From contig DEUM01000027.1 in the NCBI GenBank assembly GCA_002362575.1, positions 8,142 through 72,141 of the forward strand: a DNA stretch of 64,000 nucleotides, given 5' to 3'. Source of the DNA: Lachnoclostridium sp. UBA3262. Lineage in GTDB: Bacteria > Bacillota > Clostridia > Lachnospirales > Lachnospiraceae. The notes below the pieces were generated by a model. That model made no database searches. It was given only the letters and a program-made list of their open reading frames with translations, and was not told where the DNA came from. Of the stretch, positions 27,549 to 37,311 are shown piece after piece. Made by a program: the position numbers and the translations under genes. Position 1 is the stretch's first letter, and every line of letters starts with the position of its first letter.

Positions 27549-28373
27549 GTGAAAGCAGTAAAAAATGAAAAAAATGGTGTGACATTTATTACATTTCCTA
27601 TTTTTGAAAAGGAACATCTGATACATGGCTTCTCTACAAGGCTGGGAGGGGTAAGCGAAGGCGATTTTGCGACGATGAATTTTAGCTTTAGCAGAGGAGA
27701 TGACAGAGCTGCCGTGATGGAAAACCATCGTCGGTTTGCGGAGGCGGTTGGCTATCCGGTAGAAAATCTTGTGTTTAGTAATCAGGTTCATGAGACAGAG
27801 GTGCGTCGTGTGACCGCGGCAGACAGAGGAAAGGGGATCTTCAGGGAGTCGGATATTATCGGTGTTGATGCATTGATTACGAATGAGGAAAATGTTGTTC
27901 TCATGACATTTTTTGCGGACTGTGTCCCTTTGTTTTTATATGATAAGAAAAACCGTGCGATTGGTGCCGCTCATTCAGGATGGCGGGGGACTGTGAAGCG
28001 GATAGGAGCTTTGACAGTAAATGCGATGAATAAGGAATTTGGCACAGAGCCGGAGGATTTACTCGCGGTGATTGGTCCGTCCATCTGTCAGGAATGTTAT
28101 GAAGTAAGTGAGGATGTGGCAGAGTCATTTCAGGCGGAGTTTGCTAAAAACCAATGGGATGAGATTTTGCTTCGCAAACCGGCACATAAATATCTTTTGA
28201 ATCTTTGGCGTGCGAATGAAATAGTTTTGCAGGAGGCTGGTATTCCGGCAGGGCAGATACAGGTGAGCGGGCTATGTACCTGCTGTAATCCGGATTTGCT
28301 GTTTTCCCATCGTGCGACGCACGGAAGGAGGGGAAATCTGGCAGGAGCGATTACTCTTGGGAAGAAAGGTTAA
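27549..28373 (+). CDS. pgeF: Peptidoglycan editing factor PgeF (YfiH/laccase-domain family)
   Basis: A 274-residue protein of the YfiH family, once called polyphenol oxidase and now known to remove wrongly inserted residues from peptidoglycan precursors. Metal ligands are seen in SNQVHETEV, ADCVPLFLYD with HSGWRGTV, and the C-terminal CTCCNPDLLFSHR. GTG 27549 is chosen because GGAGG sits five bases upstream; an ATG at 27537 overlaps that site. queH follows closely. Confidence 0.9.
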   Translation: MKAVKNEKNGVTFITFPIFEKEHLIHGFSTRLGGVSEGDFATMNFSFSRGDDRAAVMENHRRFAEAVGYPVENLVFSNQVHETEVRRVTAADRGKGIFRESDIIGVDALITNEENVVLMTFFADCVPLFLYDKKNRAIGAAHSGWRGTVKRIGALTVNAMNKEFGTEPEDLLAVIGPSICQECYEVSEDVAESFQAEFAKNQWDEILLRKPAHKYLLNLWRANEIVLQEAGIPAGQIQVSGLCTCCNPDLLFSHRATHGRRGNLAGAITLGKKG

Positions 28374-28377
28374 GGAA

Positions 28378-29013
28378 ATGGCTAAGAGAAACTATCAAAA
28401 CGAATTGACAAAGCTGCTTCAGCAATTAGAGATGGAAACATCCGAAAAGAAAAAAAGACTGTTTCTACACTGTTGCTGTGCCCCGTGCAGCAGCTATGTG
28501 CTGGAGTATCTTCACACTTATTTTGATATTACTATATTTTTTTATAATCCCAATATTACAGAAGATAAAGAATATGAGAAAAGAAAGAGAGAATTAAAGA
28601 GGTATCTCTCAGAGGTATCCTTTGGAAAGGAAATTCATATTGCAGATGCCGACTATGAGCCGGAGCTTTATCTTGAAAGGATAAGAGGACATGAAAAAGA
28701 CAGAGAGCGGGGAGAACGCTGCCGGATATGTTTTGAACTTCGATTGCAAAAGACCGCGGAGAAGGCGGCAGAGGGACGGTATGACTATTTTTGTACGACT
28801 CTCTCCATAAGTCCGCATAAGGACGCAGACCTTCTGATGGCAATAGGTGAAGCACTTGCCGGACAGTATGGGGTTGCTTATCTGCCATCGGACTTTAAGA
28901 AACAGAATGGATATAAGAGAAGTATTGAACTGTCTCACATATATGATTTGTACAGGCAGGACTACTGTGGCTGTGTATTTTCAAGACAGCAGAGAAGAAA
29001 CGAGAAGGAGTAG
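28378..29013 (+). CDS. queH: Epoxyqueuosine reductase QueH
   Basis: A 211-residue enzyme that carries out the last step of queuosine synthesis on tRNA, replacing QueG. The cysteines for its iron-sulfur cluster and second metal are visible: LHCCCAPCSS (C32, C33, C34, C37), ERCRICFELR and DYCGCVFS near the C-terminus. It starts four bases after pgeF and was chosen at ATG 28378 with AAGG upstream. Other queuosine genes are not in the window. Confidence 0.93.
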   Translation: MAKRNYQNELTKLLQQLEMETSEKKKRLFLHCCCAPCSSYVLEYLHTYFDITIFFYNPNITEDKEYEKRKRELKRYLSEVSFGKEIHIADADYEPELYLERIRGHEKDRERGERCRICFELRLQKTAEKAAEGRYDYFCTTLSISPHKDADLLMAIGEALAGQYGVAYLPSDFKKQNGYKRSIELSHIYDLYRQDYCGCVFSRQQRRNEKE

Positions 29014-29022
29014 ACGGAGAAA

Positions 29023-30051
29023 ATGATGTACGGCAGATTTCTGAAAAGGATAAAAAGAACAGTATTTGCCATCGTAATTATTTCTGCCGGCGGAGGGCTT
29101 TTGTCCGGTTGCGGCGAACAGCCGGAAGAAGGTAAATGGAAAAAGGTTCAAAAAGAAATCTTTGCGATGGATACGATTATGGACATTACGTTATATGGGG
29201 AAAATGCGGGTGCGGTAATGAATCAGGCGACAGAGAGGATTCATAAATATGAATCTCTTTTTTCGGTAAATAAGCCGGACAGTGATATTTCCCGTATCAA
29301 TTCTGCGGGCGGGGAAGCAGTCCGGGTGTCGCAGGAAACCTATGACCTTGTGCAAAAATGTATGGATATATCTGATGAGACAAAAGGGCTTTTTGATATA
29401 TCCATTTTTCCTCTTGTGAAAAAATGGGGATTTACGACGGAGGAATACCGGATTCCCAGTGGACAGGAAAGGAATGACTGCATAAGACAAATTGACTATA
29501 AGAAAATTCGTCTTTTGCCGGAGAACCGGATTCAGATAGAGAAGGAAATGCAGATTGATTTGGGAGCGGCGGCAAAGGGCTATCTCTCACAGAAGCTGAT
29601 GGAATTATTTCAGCAGAATGGAATTACCTCTGCGATTGTCTCACTCGGCGGTAATGTACAGACAATCGGAGTGAAGGAGGATGGCAATAGTTACCATATC
29701 GGCATTACGGATCCTGCCGACGGAAGCAGCTTGTATGGCACGCTGGATGTGAAAGATAAGGCGGTCGTGACAAGCGGTATTTATCAGCGGTATTTTACGA
29801 AGGACGGGAAGTCCTATCATCATATTATGGATAAGCGGACAGGTATGCCGGCAGAAAATACATTGGCGTCTGTTACGGTTATTACAGAGGATGGGACGAA
29901 GGCTGATGGACTTGCCACAGCGCTGTATGTCATGGGTGAGGAAAAGGCGATGGAATATCAGAAAAGGCATCCGGAGATAGAATTGATACTGATTCGGAAG
30001 AACGGTACATTCTGGCAGTCAGAAAAGGCTGGTATGAAAAGAGCAGACTGA
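29023..30051 (+). CDS. apbE: FAD:protein FMN transferase, lipoprotein
   Basis: A 342-residue lipoprotein with lipobox LLSGC (C30). It matches ApbE, which attaches FMN to Thr or Ser of exported or membrane proteins such as Rnf and Nqr subunits using FAD and magnesium. Seen motifs include MDTIMDITLYG, GLFDISIFPLVKKWGF, DLGAAAKGY, SLGGNVQTIG and the HHIMDKRTGMPA metal site. No Rnf or Nqr gene is in the window. The TTG/ATG ladder is clear and ATG 29023 follows a GAAGGAG. Confidence 0.93.
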   Translation: MMYGRFLKRIKRTVFAIVIISAGGGLLSGCGEQPEEGKWKKVQKEIFAMDTIMDITLYGENAGAVMNQATERIHKYESLFSVNKPDSDISRINSAGGEAVRVSQETYDLVQKCMDISDETKGLFDISIFPLVKKWGFTTEEYRIPSGQERNDCIRQIDYKKIRLLPENRIQIEKEMQIDLGAAAKGYLSQKLMELFQQNGITSAIVSLGGNVQTIGVKEDGNSYHIGITDPADGSSLYGTLDVKDKAVVTSGIYQRYFTKDGKSYHHIMDKRTGMPAENTLASVTVITEDGTKADGLATALYVMGEEKAMEYQKRHPEIELILIRKNGTFWQSEKAGMKRAD

Positions 30052-30064
30052 AAAACCTCAAACT

Positions 30065-30092
30065 AAAAGCGTCGTGAAAATCCGACGCTTTT
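30065..30092. terminator. Bidirectional terminator
   Basis: AAAAGCGTCG (30065-30074) pairs perfectly with CGACGCTTTT (30083-30092) around an 8-nt loop, between convergent apbE and the DUF4321 gene. A and T runs on the outer sides serve both directions. Confidence 0.85.
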
Positions 30093-30104
30093 AAAAATAT
30101 TATT

Positions 30105-30365
30105 TTAGATAAAGTGATAAATAATTGCGGATATGATGATTCCGATAATGCTTGCAATCGTAAATTTAATAGTCAATCCAAATGTCAGCACCATAACACC
30201 GATATCCAGTTTGAGAGGGCTGGATAATCCGAAACTTTTACCGTAATCAAGCCATGAAAGTGCCGGAACACCGCTTGCCAGATGTCCGATAAAGCTGCCA
30301 AGGACGACTCCTGCCAAAACTAAAAGAAAGAGCGCCCAGCCATTTTTTCCTGCTCCGCGAGCCAT
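30105..30365 (-). CDS. DUF4321 small membrane protein
   Basis: An 86-residue protein with two or three membrane segments (about 8-28, 48-66, 66-85) and the pattern VVLGSFIGHLASGVPALSWLDYG, characteristic of the DUF4321 family found widely in Clostridia. Function unknown. CGGAGGT precedes ATG 30365; an upstream in-frame ATG at 30386 overlaps poorly with any ribosome site. Confidence 0.8.
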   Translation of the reverse strand: MARGAGKNGWALFLLVLAGVVLGSFIGHLASGVPALSWLDYGKSFGLSSPLKLDIGVMVLTFGLTIKFTIASIIGIIISAIIYHFI

Positions 30366-30440
30366 ATGTAAATACCTCCGTTTCATTGATTTTTCTATTT
30401 ATGCCCTGCCATTCTGTACAGGGTATTTGATTCTTATAGT

Positions 30441-30469
30441 AGAATACACTATTTTGGGGAAATTGGCAA
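30441..30469 (-). promoter_or_regulatory. Promoter of the DUF4321 gene
   Basis: On the minus strand TTGCCA (30469-30464), a 17-nt spacer and TATTCT (30446-30441), 76 bases before ATG 30365. Confidence 0.45.
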
Positions 30470-30496
30470 CTGGCAAAGAACGCAGCAAGATAAATA

Positions 30497-30515
30497 TTTA
30501 TTGAAAAACGATAAA
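30497..30515. promoter_or_regulatory. Operator-like near-palindrome, copy 1
   Basis: A 19-bp element with arms TTTATTG and CGATAAA around AAAAA. It lies just upstream of the -35 box (30522). Copy 2 at 30554 has the same design with the arms' variable base swapped. It is probably a binding site for the HTH regulator encoded at the end of the operon (inference). Confidence 0.55.
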
Positions 30516-30521
30516 AAGTGA

Positions 30522-30550
30522 TTGACACGGCGGAAGTTGAATGATATAGT
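30522..30550 (+). promoter_or_regulatory. Promoter of the DUF2975/HTH membrane operon
   Basis: Perfect TTGACA (30522-30527), 17-nt spacer and TATAGT (30545-30550). The two operator-like repeats flank it, which predicts repression of a strong promoter. Confidence 0.75.
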
Positions 30551-30553
30551 ATA

Positions 30554-30572
30554 TTTATCGAAAAACAATAAA
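30554..30572. promoter_or_regulatory. Operator-like near-palindrome, copy 2
   Basis: TTTATCG, AAAAA, CAATAAA at 30554-30572, covering the expected transcription start. Its centre is 57 bases from that of copy 1. Confidence 0.55.
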
Positions 30573-30585
30573 TGGGAGGGAGATT

Positions 30586-30978
30586 ATGGTAACTCAAAAT
30601 ATCATTGCCGGAATTATAACAGCAGTAATTTATGGAATTATTTTACTGGGATGTATCGTTCCCATTATTTTTATGGTAAGGACAAAACACAATACCAAAA
30701 AATTTGGATATAAGAAATATATGTTTATCATAGTGGGATTGGAGGCTTTGCTTCTTCTATCTGCTGTGTTAGTACTATTCCTGTTATCAAATTCATTTTA
30801 TAATTCGATTGTATGGAACAAGCAGGGAATCGGATTTCCTATCGGATTTTTTATTGCATTGTATCAGCTTATGTTGCAATTTATTTTGCCAGTATATTGT
30901 GCGATAATATTAGTGGCAGCTTGTATAAGAAGATGGGGTAGAAAAGTTTATGAACATACAGCTAAGGAACAAAAGTAA
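30586..30978 (+). CDS. Small membrane protein, unknown
   Basis: A 130-residue protein with three membrane segments (about 3-27, 43-68, 88-117) and a basic C-terminus. GGGAGGGAG precedes the ATG. It is first in the regulated operon and overlaps the next gene by 29 bases, so the two are cotranslated and may form a complex. I recognise no family. The DNA is AT-rich compared with the flanking genes. Confidence 0.75.
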   Translation: MVTQNIIAGIITAVIYGIILLGCIVPIIFMVRTKHNTKKFGYKKYMFIIVGLEALLLLSAVLVLFLLSNSFYNSIVWNKQGIGFPIGFFIALYQLMLQFILPVYCAIILVAACIRRWGRKVYEHTAKEQK

Positions 30979-32425
30979 AAGGATATTGAAAATAATTCTT
31001 CTATGCCTTGTCAACAGTGTTTTGATTCCCGTGTTTACCATGGGTTGTTACACGTTTGGATATCAGGCATTTATCATGGGAACTGTTTTTCAACTTGTAC
31101 TGGTATTTGTAAATTATTTTTCTATTCATACCACGTGGAAAATGTGCGTAATGGATGTGGTATCCTTGTGTTCTGCGACGGTAGGCTTGTGGGGGGCAAA
31201 TTATCTATATGAAAAAAATATATCGAATGATGCAGTGGGGGAAACTGTTTTTGAACTCTTTTTAGCATTGGGATTGATTTTCGGTATCTTTGCTATTTTA
31301 TTTGCCGTAGCTCGCGCATGTCGTCGGGATGGGCATAGAATCAAAGAAAGCATTATCTGTGGCGTGCTGGGAATCGGGATTTCTCTCTTTCTCTTTTATT
31401 TCTATTTACTATTCACTCCTTTTACTTATGAATATGTTTTGTCTGAATATAGCAATGCGGGAGAGATTGACCGTAATGCAGAGTATGTCGGGGAAATAGA
31501 TTATGGGAAAGCGAAGATTTCTACGATAGAGGGGAAAAGTGTCAGCTCTATTTCAGAAACCAAGCTAGGTATCCAAGCAGAGCAGATTGCGCTGGGAGAG
31601 AAATACTATTATTTGCTGGGGGACATGACACTGGTAAAACTGGATTACAATTCCCGTATAATGGCAAAAAGAAAGGTTGGAAAGGCAACCAGCCTTATCT
31701 GCCGGAATGGTTATCTTTTTCTTGGTACATATGCGGATGAGGAAGGATTTCCTTTAGAAATAGTGAGAGGCTTTTATGCCAATCAGTATTTGAAAGAGAG
31801 TGAATTCGAGAGAGGGGATATAACGCCGTGCAAGGCAGATTCAAATGGTAAATGTGTCGTGGCAGGAATTACATTATATGACCATGAGGGGAAATATTTT
31901 TCTACAAATCCGTATCTTTCAGGATATAATGAGACAAATTGCTATTATGTTATGAAGGGGATATTTCATGAAAGTGAGGAAGGGTTAAAGGAAAATAAAA
32001 AGACAATATGGACGGATCTGGTGGAAGATATGATTCGTGACAAAGAGCTGGAAGGCTATAGTAATACAGTAGATGAATATCAATGTGGGGACTATCTATA
32101 TGGAGTTGTAAACACAAAGAGGGATTTTTGTGGATTATCGGATAAAGAGCTGAAGGGTTCTATCGCTTACCGGATTTCATGTCGTACAAAGAAATTGGAA
32201 GTGCTGACGGAATTATCAGATAAATATATGATTCTGGCTACCAATACCTTTGTGATTTGTCAGGATGAGTCAAAGCTCATCCGTATAGAATTATCATCCG
32301 GTGTGGAAACCGAGATGGCAAAGGTTTCCGATACAGTGTCCGCATCTTTTACGGTGGTGGGAGATTATATTTCCTTGTTTGACGGAGATACAGGATATAC
32401 ATATTGGAATTATGAATCAGAGTAA
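30950..32425 (+). CDS. Membrane protein with large extracytoplasmic propeller-like domain
   Basis: A 491-residue protein. The first 165 residues hold about five membrane segments; residues about 180-491 form an exported domain of short strand-rich repeats (YYLLGDMTLVKLDYN, LICRNGYLFLGTY, YISLFDGDTGYTYW) that resembles an incomplete beta-propeller. No catalytic motif is recognised. It probably senses or binds something outside the membrane together with its small upstream partner; this is inference from layout. Confidence 0.72.
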   Translation: MNIQLRNKSKRILKIILLCLVNSVLIPVFTMGCYTFGYQAFIMGTVFQLVLVFVNYFSIHTTWKMCVMDVVSLCSATVGLWGANYLYEKNISNDAVGETVFELFLALGLIFGIFAILFAVARACRRDGHRIKESIICGVLGIGISLFLFYFYLLFTPFTYEYVLSEYSNAGEIDRNAEYVGEIDYGKAKISTIEGKSVSSISETKLGIQAEQIALGEKYYYLLGDMTLVKLDYNSRIMAKRKVGKATSLICRNGYLFLGTYADEEGFPLEIVRGFYANQYLKESEFERGDITPCKADSNGKCVVAGITLYDHEGKYFSTNPYLSGYNETNCYYVMKGIFHESEEGLKENKKTIWTDLVEDMIRDKELEGYSNTVDEYQCGDYLYGVVNTKRDFCGLSDKELKGSIAYRISCRTKKLEVLTELSDKYMILATNTFVICQDESKLIRIELSSGVETEMAKVSDTVSASFTVVGDYISLFDGDTGYTYWNYESE

Positions 32426-32446
32426 GATGGAAACGGAGGGGTATAG

Positions 32447-32923
32447 ATGAAAAAAGAGGAGAATGTAAGGGGAAAGGATAAAAAGCGGTTATACCGGGGA
32501 ACGAAGCTTTTGGTAGATATCATTTTTATTGTGGAAATTATTGCGGTAATAATCATGCCGGTTGCAGTGCCATGGATAAACAGATATTATCCGGGATTGA
32601 AAGGAATGGATATTCCTGTACTGACAGTTTATATGCTGATTGGTATCATATGTGGTTTTGCTACCTTTGAGTTAAAAAAGATTCTCCGCACGGTTGTGGA
32701 GGAAAATTGTTTTGTTCAGGGAAATGTAACATCACTGAAAAAAATCAGCATTGGTTTTTTCCTGCTCGCCGTCATGCTTGTCATACGAGGAATCCTTTAT
32801 CTGACGATAGCCATTCTCGTAGAAACCTTTTTATTTATCTTGGCATGGATATTTTGCCTTGTCGTGGCACGGGTATTCGAGGAGGCAGTCCGGTATAAAG
32901 AGGAAAATGATTTGACAATTTAG
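32447..32923 (+). CDS. DUF2975 membrane protein
   Basis: A 158-residue protein with four membrane segments (about 22-45, 60-82, 100-122, 122-145) and the layout of DUF2975, including the block AVRYKEENDLTI at the C-terminus. DUF2975 genes are usually paired with a small Xre-like regulator, exactly as here. The function is unknown; the pairing suggests a membrane protein that modulates the regulator. GGAGGGG precedes the ATG. Confidence 0.82.
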   Translation: MKKEENVRGKDKKRLYRGTKLLVDIIFIVEIIAVIIMPVAVPWINRYYPGLKGMDIPVLTVYMLIGIICGFATFELKKILRTVVEENCFVQGNVTSLKKISIGFFLLAVMLVIRGILYLTIAILVETFLFILAWIFCLVVARVFEEAVRYKEENDLTI

Positions 32924-32953
32924 TCTGGCGGCATAGACCGGCTTGGAGGCGCT

Positions 32954-33172
32954 ATGGGAATTAGAATAAATCTGGATGAGATAATGAAAAGAAAAAATAA
33001 AAGCCTGACTGAACTGGCGGGCGAGATTGACATTACACTGGCAAATCTTTCGATTTTAAAAAATAATAAGGCAAAAGCAGTTCGTTTTACTACGCTGGAG
33101 GCATTGTGCAGGGTGTTGGAATGTCAGCCGGGAGATATTCTCGAATATGTAGAAAATGATGAAGAAGTGTAA
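32954..33172 (+). CDS. Small Xre/YozG-type HTH regulator
   Basis: A 72-residue DNA-binding protein that is little more than a helix-turn-helix: LTELAGEIDITLANLSILKN (about 18-37) and LEALCRVLECQPGDILEYV. It closes the operon and probably acts on the two 19-bp near-palindromes at its promoter, giving autoregulation. The DUF2975 protein may control its activity. GGAGG precedes ATG 32954. Confidence 0.88.
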   Translation: MGIRINLDEIMKRKNKSLTELAGEIDITLANLSILKNNKAKAVRFTTLEALCRVLECQPGDILEYVENDEEV

Positions 33173-33205
33173 TGAAATACTTCGCAAAGAGAAAAAAACA
33201 GGTCA

Positions 33206-33267
33206 AAAAAAGAATTTTCTAAAAATTTTTACATTTTTTTGTAAAAATAAAAAGGAAATTCTTTTTT
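33206..33267 (+). terminator. AT-rich intrinsic terminator after the HTH gene
   Basis: AAAAAAGAATTT (33206-33217) pairs with AAATTCTTTTTT (33256-33267); inside, TTTTTACA (33226-33233) pairs with TGTAAAAA (33240-33247). The nested stem ends in six T. It is low in GC, so efficiency is doubtful. Confidence 0.45.
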
Positions 33268-33347
33268 CGCGTTGTATATATATAGTAGAGGCATTTTTTT
33301 TAAGGATAAAAATTATGGCAGCAATGTGCTGCAGAAATCAGGTGAAT

Positions 33348-34358
33348 ATGACAATTAGAGAAAAGTTGGAAGAAAGAGAACATTCCATATTGAGTCCCTA
33401 TGCGTCTTTTAGTGATGAGTCACAGGGGAGAGATGTCGAGGAGGAACCGTGCGATTTGCGCCCGGTTTATCAGAGAGACAGGGATAGAATTCTTCACTCC
33501 AAGTCATTTCGTCGTCTGAAGGGAAAGACACAGGTGTTTTTATCGCCGGAGGGTGACCATTACCGGACGCGTCTGACACATACGCTGGAGGTGTCACAGA
33601 ATGCAAGGACAATTGCGAAGGCACTCTGGCTCAATGAGGATTTGACAGAGGCGATTGCTCTGGGCCATGATTTAGGGCATACACCATTTGGACATGCTGG
33701 TGAGAGAGAACTAAATCAAATTTGTCCGGGTGGCTTTCATCACCAGCAGCAGAGTGTCCGGGTTGTCGAACTGTTGGAAAAGGATGGCCGGGGGTTGAAT
33801 CTTACAAAAGAGGTGCGGGATGGTATCCGGAATCACTCAACGTCTGGAAACCCATCCACACTAGAGGGAAAGATTGTACGTCTGTGCGATAAAATCGCTT
33901 ATGTCAATTCGGACATAGATGATGCAATCCGAGGCCGGGTAATCCGGGAGGAAGATATTCCATATCACTGCAAGGAGGTGCTTGGGTTTACTCTCAGGGA
34001 GCGTCTGAATACGCTGATTCATGATATTATCAGCCGGAGTATGGGGCAGAAGGATATTATTATCTCGGAAGAAAGAAAGGAGGCATTACTTGAGTTACGG
34101 CAGTTTATGTTTGAAAGCGTCTATGTCAATTCGATTGCGAAGGCGGAGGAGGGAAAGGCGCAGTATATGATAGGGCAGCTCTATGACTATTATATACATC
34201 ATGTAGAAGAACTTCCCACAGAGTATAGGCAGATGATAGAAAAGACAGAAGTTTCAGTGGAGCGAACAGTGTGCGATTTTATTGCGGGCATGACGGACCG
34301 GTATGCAGTAATGACTTACGAAAGTCTAACGATACCACGTACATGGTCAGTATTATAA
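33348..34358 (+). CDS. dgt: dGTPase-like deoxynucleotide triphosphohydrolase
   Basis: A 336-residue HD-domain enzyme splitting dNTPs into deoxynucleoside and tripolyphosphate. Seen: RRLKGKTQVF, HTLEVSQNAR, ALGHDLGHTPFGHAGE (HD pair) and SDIDDAIRG. The frame is open from 33156, but family members start at M-T-I-R-E-K, matching ATG 33348. ATG 33315, with AAGGA nearby, is a credible alternative adding 11 residues. dnaG follows directly, which is a common gene order in Clostridia. Confidence 0.88.
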   Translation: MTIREKLEEREHSILSPYASFSDESQGRDVEEEPCDLRPVYQRDRDRILHSKSFRRLKGKTQVFLSPEGDHYRTRLTHTLEVSQNARTIAKALWLNEDLTEAIALGHDLGHTPFGHAGERELNQICPGGFHHQQQSVRVVELLEKDGRGLNLTKEVRDGIRNHSTSGNPSTLEGKIVRLCDKIAYVNSDIDDAIRGRVIREEDIPYHCKEVLGFTLRERLNTLIHDIISRSMGQKDIIISEERKEALLELRQFMFESVYVNSIAKAEEGKAQYMIGQLYDYYIHHVEELPTEYRQMIEKTEVSVERTVCDFIAGMTDRYAVMTYESLTIPRTWSVL

Positions 34359-34372
34359 CGGAGTGTGGAACG

Positions 34373-36139
34373 ATGTATTATGAAGAAAATTTTGTAGAAG
34401 AAGTCAGGCAGAGAAACGACGTGGTGGACGTTATATCTTCTTATGTAAATTTAAAACGTTCGGGCAGCAATTATGTTGGGCTGTGTCCGTTCCATAACGA
34501 GAAAACGGCATCCTTTTCTGTCAGTCCGGGGAAACAGATGTATTATTGCTTCGGGTGCGGCGCCGGGGGAAATGTATTTACATTTCTTATGGAATATGAA
34601 AACCTTACCTTTGTGGAGGCATTGGAGCAGCTTGCGGAACAGGCAGGGATGGAGCTCCCGGCAAAGAGCGACTCTGCCGCAGATAAAAAAAGAAGGGATA
34701 TGCGCGATTCCATACTGGAGGTAAATAAGCTGGCGGCAAATTACTTTTTTGCCAAGTTGAAATCCGACCGGGGAAAGACAGGCTATGACTATTTGCTGAA
34801 CCGGAAAATCAAACCGGAGATTATCGTAAAATTTGGACTCGGGTTTGCGGATAAAAACAGTGGGGAGCTTTACCGGTACATGAAAAGCAAGGGCTTTCCG
34901 GATGCGGTATTAAAAGAAACCGGACTTTTTACCTATGATGAGAAAAAAGGTACTTACGATAAGTTCTGGAACCGGGTTATGTTTCCGATTCTAGATAGAA
35001 ATAACCATGTCATTGCCTTTGGAGGGCGAGTCATGGGAGAGGCAAAGCCGAAATACCTCAATTCACCGGAGACACTCGTATTTGATAAGAGCAGAAATCT
35101 ATATGGACTGAATTTTGTTCATGGAAAACAGGATTCAGGCATGATTATCTGCGAGGGGTATATGGATGTCATAGCGCTTCACCAGGCAGGTTTTACGAAT
35201 GCGGTAGCGTCTTTAGGAACTGCATTTACAAGCCAGCACTGCAGTCTGTTAAAACGGTATACAGATTTGGTGTATTTGTGTTATGATAGTGACAGTGCCG
35301 GCGTTAAGGCGGCTATGAGAGCGATTCCTATGTTGAAGGAAGCCGGCATCAGTGTGAAGGTCATTGATATGAGGCCGTATAAGGATCCGGATGAATTTAT
35401 GAAGGGACTTTCGCCAGAAGAATTTAAGAAGCGGATAGATAATGCAAAAAATAGTTTTTTCTATGAAATAGATATCATAAAAAATAACTATGACATGAAC
35501 GATCCAGAGTCAAAAACGAAGTTTATGAATGAAGTTGCTAAAAAATGCTTAACCTTTGATAATGAGATAGAGCGAAATAATTATATTGAGGCGTTTGCCC
35601 GTGAGTATGGAGCAAGGACAGAAGATTTTAGAAAGTTAGTTGCCTATCACAGCGCAAAGGCAGTAGGCATTGATTATGAAAGGCGAAGGCAGGAGAGATT
35701 CCAGAACCGGGAAGATAAAAAGGAAGATGGCATAGCAAAGAGTCAGGGTATTTTCCTGACATGGCTCAGCAATGATTCCGGATTGTTTGAAGTGACAAAG
35801 GATATCATCTGCGCTGCCGATTTTGTAGACGAGCCCTATCATCAGGTTGCAGAGATAATGTATGAGCAGTATGAAACAAATGGCAGGGTAGAGCCGGCTA
35901 CGATTATCAGCAGGTTTCAGAGCAGGGAAGAACAAACATTAGTGGCAGGTATTTTCAATAAAGAAGTAAAGGCAATAAACAAAGATTCGGAGCAGATGAA
36001 AGCGGTAAATGAGGTTGTGAGAAGTATAAAGAAATACAGTCTCGATTACCGGAGCAGACATGTGACGGACATTAAGGAATTACAGAAACTGATTGAAGAA
36101 AAGAAACAACTGCAAACGTTGCAGCTTACATTCAAATAA
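34373..36139 (+). CDS. dnaG: DNA primase
   Basis: A 588-residue primase of normal length that makes RNA primers at the fork. It shows the N-terminal zinc-binding domain (CPFHNEK and YCFGCGAGG), the catalytic core, the TOPRIM motifs [12 protein letters not shown] and CYDSDSAG and a C-terminal helicase-binding region. GGAG at 34360-34363 supports ATG 34373; the longer frame from 34271 overlaps dgt. It leads the conserved dnaG-rpoD-trmK set. Confidence 0.95.
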   Translation: MYYEENFVEEVRQRNDVVDVISSYVNLKRSGSNYVGLCPFHNEKTASFSVSPGKQMYYCFGCGAGGNVFTFLMEYENLTFVEALEQLAEQAGMELPAKSDSAADKKRRDMRDSILEVNKLAANYFFAKLKSDRGKTGYDYLLNRKIKPEIIVKFGLGFADKNSGELYRYMKSKGFPDAVLKETGLFTYDEKKGTYDKFWNRVMFPILDRNNHVIAFGGRVMGEAKPKYLNSPETLVFDKSRNLYGLNFVHGKQDSGMIICEGYMDVIALHQAGFTNAVASLGTAFTSQHCSLLKRYTDLVYLCYDSDSAGVKAAMRAIPMLKEAGISVKVIDMRPYKDPDEFMKGLSPEEFKKRIDNAKNSFFYEIDIIKNNYDMNDPESKTKFMNEVAKKCLTFDNEIERNNYIEAFAREYGARTEDFRKLVAYHSAKAVGIDYERRRQERFQNREDKKEDGIAKSQGIFLTWLSNDSGLFEVTKDIICAADFVDEPYHQVAEIMYEQYETNGRVEPATIISRFQSREEQTLVAGIFNKEVKAINKDSEQMKAVNEVVRSIKKYSLDYRSRHVTDIKELQKLIEEKKQLQTLQLTFK

Positions 36140-36177
36140 TAATTTTCGCTGCCCATACAGCAGAAATGGAGGAAAAT

Positions 36178-37311
36178 ATGGACAACAAAAATACAAATGC
36201 AGAAGAACAGCAGAAAATGATGGAGGTATTGAATCTCTTAGTCGAAGCGGGAAAAAAGAAAGATAACCTGCTGGACTTTGATGAGATTGATAAGGCCTTT
36301 GTCAGTAAAGGGATTGATTTGGATGCAGAAAAGACAGAGAAGGTCTTTGAATATCTTGAGAACAAGGGTATTGTGGCAATGGTACCGGACAGTGATGCCG
36401 ATGATGAAATTATTCTGGATGTGGATGATGAGCCGACAGAGGAGGAGCTTGAAAATATCGAGCTTGCTGTGCCGGACGGTGTAAGTATCGAGGATCCGGT
36501 GCGTATGTATCTGAAAGAAATTGGAAAGGTGCCTCTCTTAACAGCGGATGAGGAAAAGGAGCTGGCAATGAAGATGGAGGCAGGAGATGCAGATGCGAAG
36601 AAACGTCTTGCCGAGGCAAACCTCCGTCTGGTAGTCAGTATTGCCAAACGGTATGTCGGACGCGGTATGTTGTTCCTAGATTTAATTCAGGAGGGAAATC
36701 TCGGACTGATTAAGGCAGTGGAAAAATTTGATTACCGGAAAGGGTATAAATTCAGTACCTATGCGACATGGTGGATTCGTCAGGCGATTACGAGGGCAAT
36801 TGCTGATCAGGCAAGAACGATTCGTATTCCGGTGCATATGGTAGAGACGATAAACAAATTGATTCGCGTGCAGAGACAGCTTTTACAGGAGCTTGGCAGG
36901 GAGCCATATCCGGAGGAAATCGCAGAAAAAATGAGTCTGCCGGTAGAACGTGTCCGCGAAATCCAGAAGATTTCCCAAGAGCCGGTGTCCTTGGAAACGC
37001 CGATTGGCGAGGAGGAGGACAGCCATCTCGGTGACTTCATTCAGGATGACAATGTGCCGGTTCCGGCAGAGGCAGCCGCCTTTACACTCTTAAAGGAACA
37101 GCTTGTAGAAGTATTAGATACGCTGACAGACCGTGAACAGAAGGTGCTCCGTCTTCGTTTCGGGCTGGATGACGGACGTGCCAGAACGTTGGAGGAGGTC
37201 GGCAAGGAATTTGACGTTACTCGTGAGCGTATCCGTCAGATTGAGGCGAAAGCGCTCCGTAAGCTCCGTCATCCTAGCCGGAGCAGAAAGTTAAAGGATT
37301 ATCTGGACTAA
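36178..37311 (+). CDS. rpoD: RNA polymerase primary sigma factor
   Basis: A 377-residue sigma-70 (SigA). Region 1.1 is about 1-85, region 1.2 includes [12 protein letters not shown], region 2 holds [18 protein letters not shown] and [11 protein letters not shown], region 3 about 220-300, and region 4 ends with [20 protein letters not shown], the -35 binding helix. GGAGG five bases before ATG 36178 is preferred over ATG 36166. This factor should read the TTGACA/TATAAT promoters listed here. Confidence 0.97.
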   Translation: MDNKNTNAEEQQKMMEVLNLLVEAGKKKDNLLDFDEIDKAFVSKGIDLDAEKTEKVFEYLENKGIVAMVPDSDADDEIILDVDDEPTEEELENIELAVPDGVSIEDPVRMYLKEIGKVPLLTADEEKELAMKMEAGDADAKKRLAEANLRLVVSIAKRYVGRGMLFLDLIQEGNLGLIKAVEKFDYRKGYKFSTYATWWIRQAITRAIADQARTIRIPVHMVETINKLIRVQRQLLQELGREPYPEEIAEKMSLPVERVREIQKISQEPVSLETPIGEEEDSHLGDFIQDDNVPVPAEAAAFTLLKEQLVEVLDTLTDREQKVLRLRFGLDDGRARTLEEVGKEFDVTRERIRQIEAKALRKLRHPSRSRKLKDYLD

